Assembly (NCBI RefSeq): GCF_023015695.1
Contig: NZ_JALKAS010000001.1
Coordinates: 1,178,001-1,242,000 of the forward strand
Direction: 5' to 3'
DNA length: 64,000 nt
From: Jannaschia sp. S6380
Lineage (GTDB): Bacteria > Pseudomonadota > Alphaproteobacteria > Rhodobacterales > Rhodobacteraceae
Under the pieces are notes generated by a model. It did no database searches and had not been told where the DNA came from. It saw only the letters and a program-made list of their open reading frames with translations. Of this stretch, positions 63,114-64,000 are shown one piece after another (position 1 is the stretch's first letter; the number at the start of each line of letters is the position of its first letter). The translations under genes were made by a program, and so were the position numbers.

Positions 63114-64000
63114 TCACCCCATCCGAAGGATCTGCAGATCGGCGACGTTCGTGCCCGTCCCGCCCGTGATCAGCAGATCGCCCGCGGCGGCGAGCATCGG
63201 ATAGCTGTCGTTCCGCGCGAGCCCTGCCGCGACGTCGTGCCCGGCCGCGGCGATCCGGTCCAGCGTGCCGTCATCGACCACGGCGCCGGCGGCGTCGGTC
63301 GGCCCGTCGCGGCCGTCCGTCCCGCCCGACAGGAAGGTCCACGGCCGCCCGATGTCCCGCAACGCACAGGCTACCCGCAGGGCCAGTTCCTGATTGCGCC
63401 CCCCGCGCCCGTCGCCGCGCAGGATCACCGTCGTCTCGCCCCCCCACAGCGTCGTTCCCGGACCGGCCCGCGCGGCGGTCGCGACCCGCGCCGCCGCATC
63501 GGCGACATCGCCTTCCAACGGATCGGAAGCCACCGTCGCGTCCGGCGCGGCCGCCGCCATGGCCAGCACCGACAGACGGTTCGACCCGATCAGACGCAGA
63601 CGGCCCTCGGGCGTGGTCGGCGGTGGTGGCCGGGAAAGTGCCATGCGACAGCTTTCCGGCATCCTGTCCCAAAGGCCATGCCGAACCAGCAGGTCCTTCG
63701 CCGCCGCCGGGGGACCGAGCGGCGGCACCGTGGGCCCCGACGCGATCGCCGCAGGATCGTCACCCACGACGTCCGACAGGATCAACGCCTCGATACCTCC
63801 GGGGCCGGCCGCCCGGGCCAACCCGCCCCCCTTCAGGCGGCTCAGGTTCTGGCGCACCAGGTTCATCGCGCCGATATCCAGCCCCGCCCCGAGCAGCAGC
63901 CGGGACACCTCCGCCTTGTCGGCCAGGGTGACGGCCGCGACCGGCGCCACGGCCAGCGCCGACCCCCCGCCCGAGATCAGCGCGAGGATCCGCCTGCGCG
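63114..64000 (-). CDS. Type-2 glycerate kinase / hydroxypyruvate reductase-like protein (partial)
   Basis: The frame runs off the right edge; the visible part is 295 residues. 'LISGGGSALAVAP' near the edge, 'RQNLSRLKGGGLARAA' and the C-terminal MOFRL part 'GGRNQELALRVA' with 'FLSGGTDGRDGPTDAAGAVV' place it in the GckA/TtuD family (glycerate 2-kinase). The N-terminus is outside the window, so the start cannot be set. Confidence 0.9.
   Translation of the reverse strand, partial: RRRILALISGGGSALAVAPVAAVTLADKAEVSRLLLGAGLDIGAMNLVRQNLSRLKGGGLARAAGPGGIEALILSDVVGDDPAAIASGPTVPPLGPPAAAKDLLVRHGLWDRMPESCRMALSRPPPPTTPEGRLRLIGSNRLSVLAMAAAAPDATVASDPLEGDVADAAARVATAARAGPGTTLWGGETTVILRGDGRGGRNQELALRVACALRDIGRPWTFLSGGTDGRDGPTDAAGAVVDDGTLDRIAAAGHDVAAGLARNDSYPMLAAAGDLLITGGTGTNVADLQILRMG

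Overview
The window is a GC-rich alphaproteobacterial chromosome segment, most likely from the Rhodobacterales (Rhodobacteraceae/Roseobacter group). The evidence is gene content and order: the block cysG - DUF2849 - siroheme sulfite/nitrite reductase - cysH - DUF934 - ferredoxin-NADP reductase, a LdtR-type MarR regulator, infC with a non-AUG start, and several acidic exported proteins. I cannot name a genus. Coding density is high, with no gap between genes above about 235 bases. Most co-directional neighbours overlap as ATGA, GTGA or TGATG. I found no tRNA, rRNA, CRISPR array, prophage or insertion sequence. The content is mainly housekeeping and metabolic, with a few accessory islands.

Region by region: 0-6 kb holds a TfoX C-terminal domain protein, an exported protein and a coupled minus-strand nucleoside-salvage operon (cdd-deoA-deoB-add-upp). 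6-13.6 kb has exported YHS and metallo-beta-lactamase-fold proteins, gltX, an alpha/beta hydrolase-OsmC fusion, and prpE coupled to a hybrid histidine kinase. 13.7-16.8 kb is the most unusual part. A TrkH-type K+ transporter has lost its stop codon. Its frame runs over a DUF442 (TIGR01244) gene and a nitrile-hydratase-like set in which the beta subunit is two genes, as in three-subunit thiocyanate hydrolase. 16.8-23.1 kb is a complete Opp/Dpp-type ABC transporter with an unknown exported protein inside the operon. 23.3-30.3 kb has an argE-type deacetylase coupled to MscS, an M20 amidohydrolase, an acyl-CoA synthetase with a lipoprotein, moaA and sixA.

30.3-36.3 kb is an Lrp-type regulator divergent from the assimilatory sulfate-reduction operon. 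36.4-38.6 kb has an acidic membrane-anchored protein with 11-residue repeats, infC (ATC start) and a universal stress protein. 38.6-49.5 kb is a form II CO-dehydrogenase-like molybdenum hydroxylase cluster: coxM, coxL, a VOC gene, coxS, a molybdopterin-binding protein and an XdhC/CoxI protein. An OmpA-family protein with a long acidic tract follows, then CoxE and CoxD. 49.6-56.2 kb has YceI and PRC-barrel proteins, the rpsF-rpsR-rplI operon with a strong terminator, a cytosolic Csp-type copper-storage protein, a Tat-exported nucleotidase and a PQQ-type sugar dehydrogenase. 56.2-64 kb has tig, a MarR regulator, sdhE with an XRE regulator, an aspartate-type aminotransferase, xth, an aldo/keto reductase, a DUF1499 protein and a partial type-2 glycerate kinase.

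The genes form a few functional units: nucleoside salvage, oligopeptide uptake (facing the NHase/SCNase-like set), sulfate to sulfide, and a molybdenum hydroxylase with its maturation factors. The main oddities are the split NHase set beside the stop-less trkH, a dispersed hairpin repeat in two copies, the acidic repeat proteins, and a perfect 15-bp palindrome upstream of the OmpA gene.
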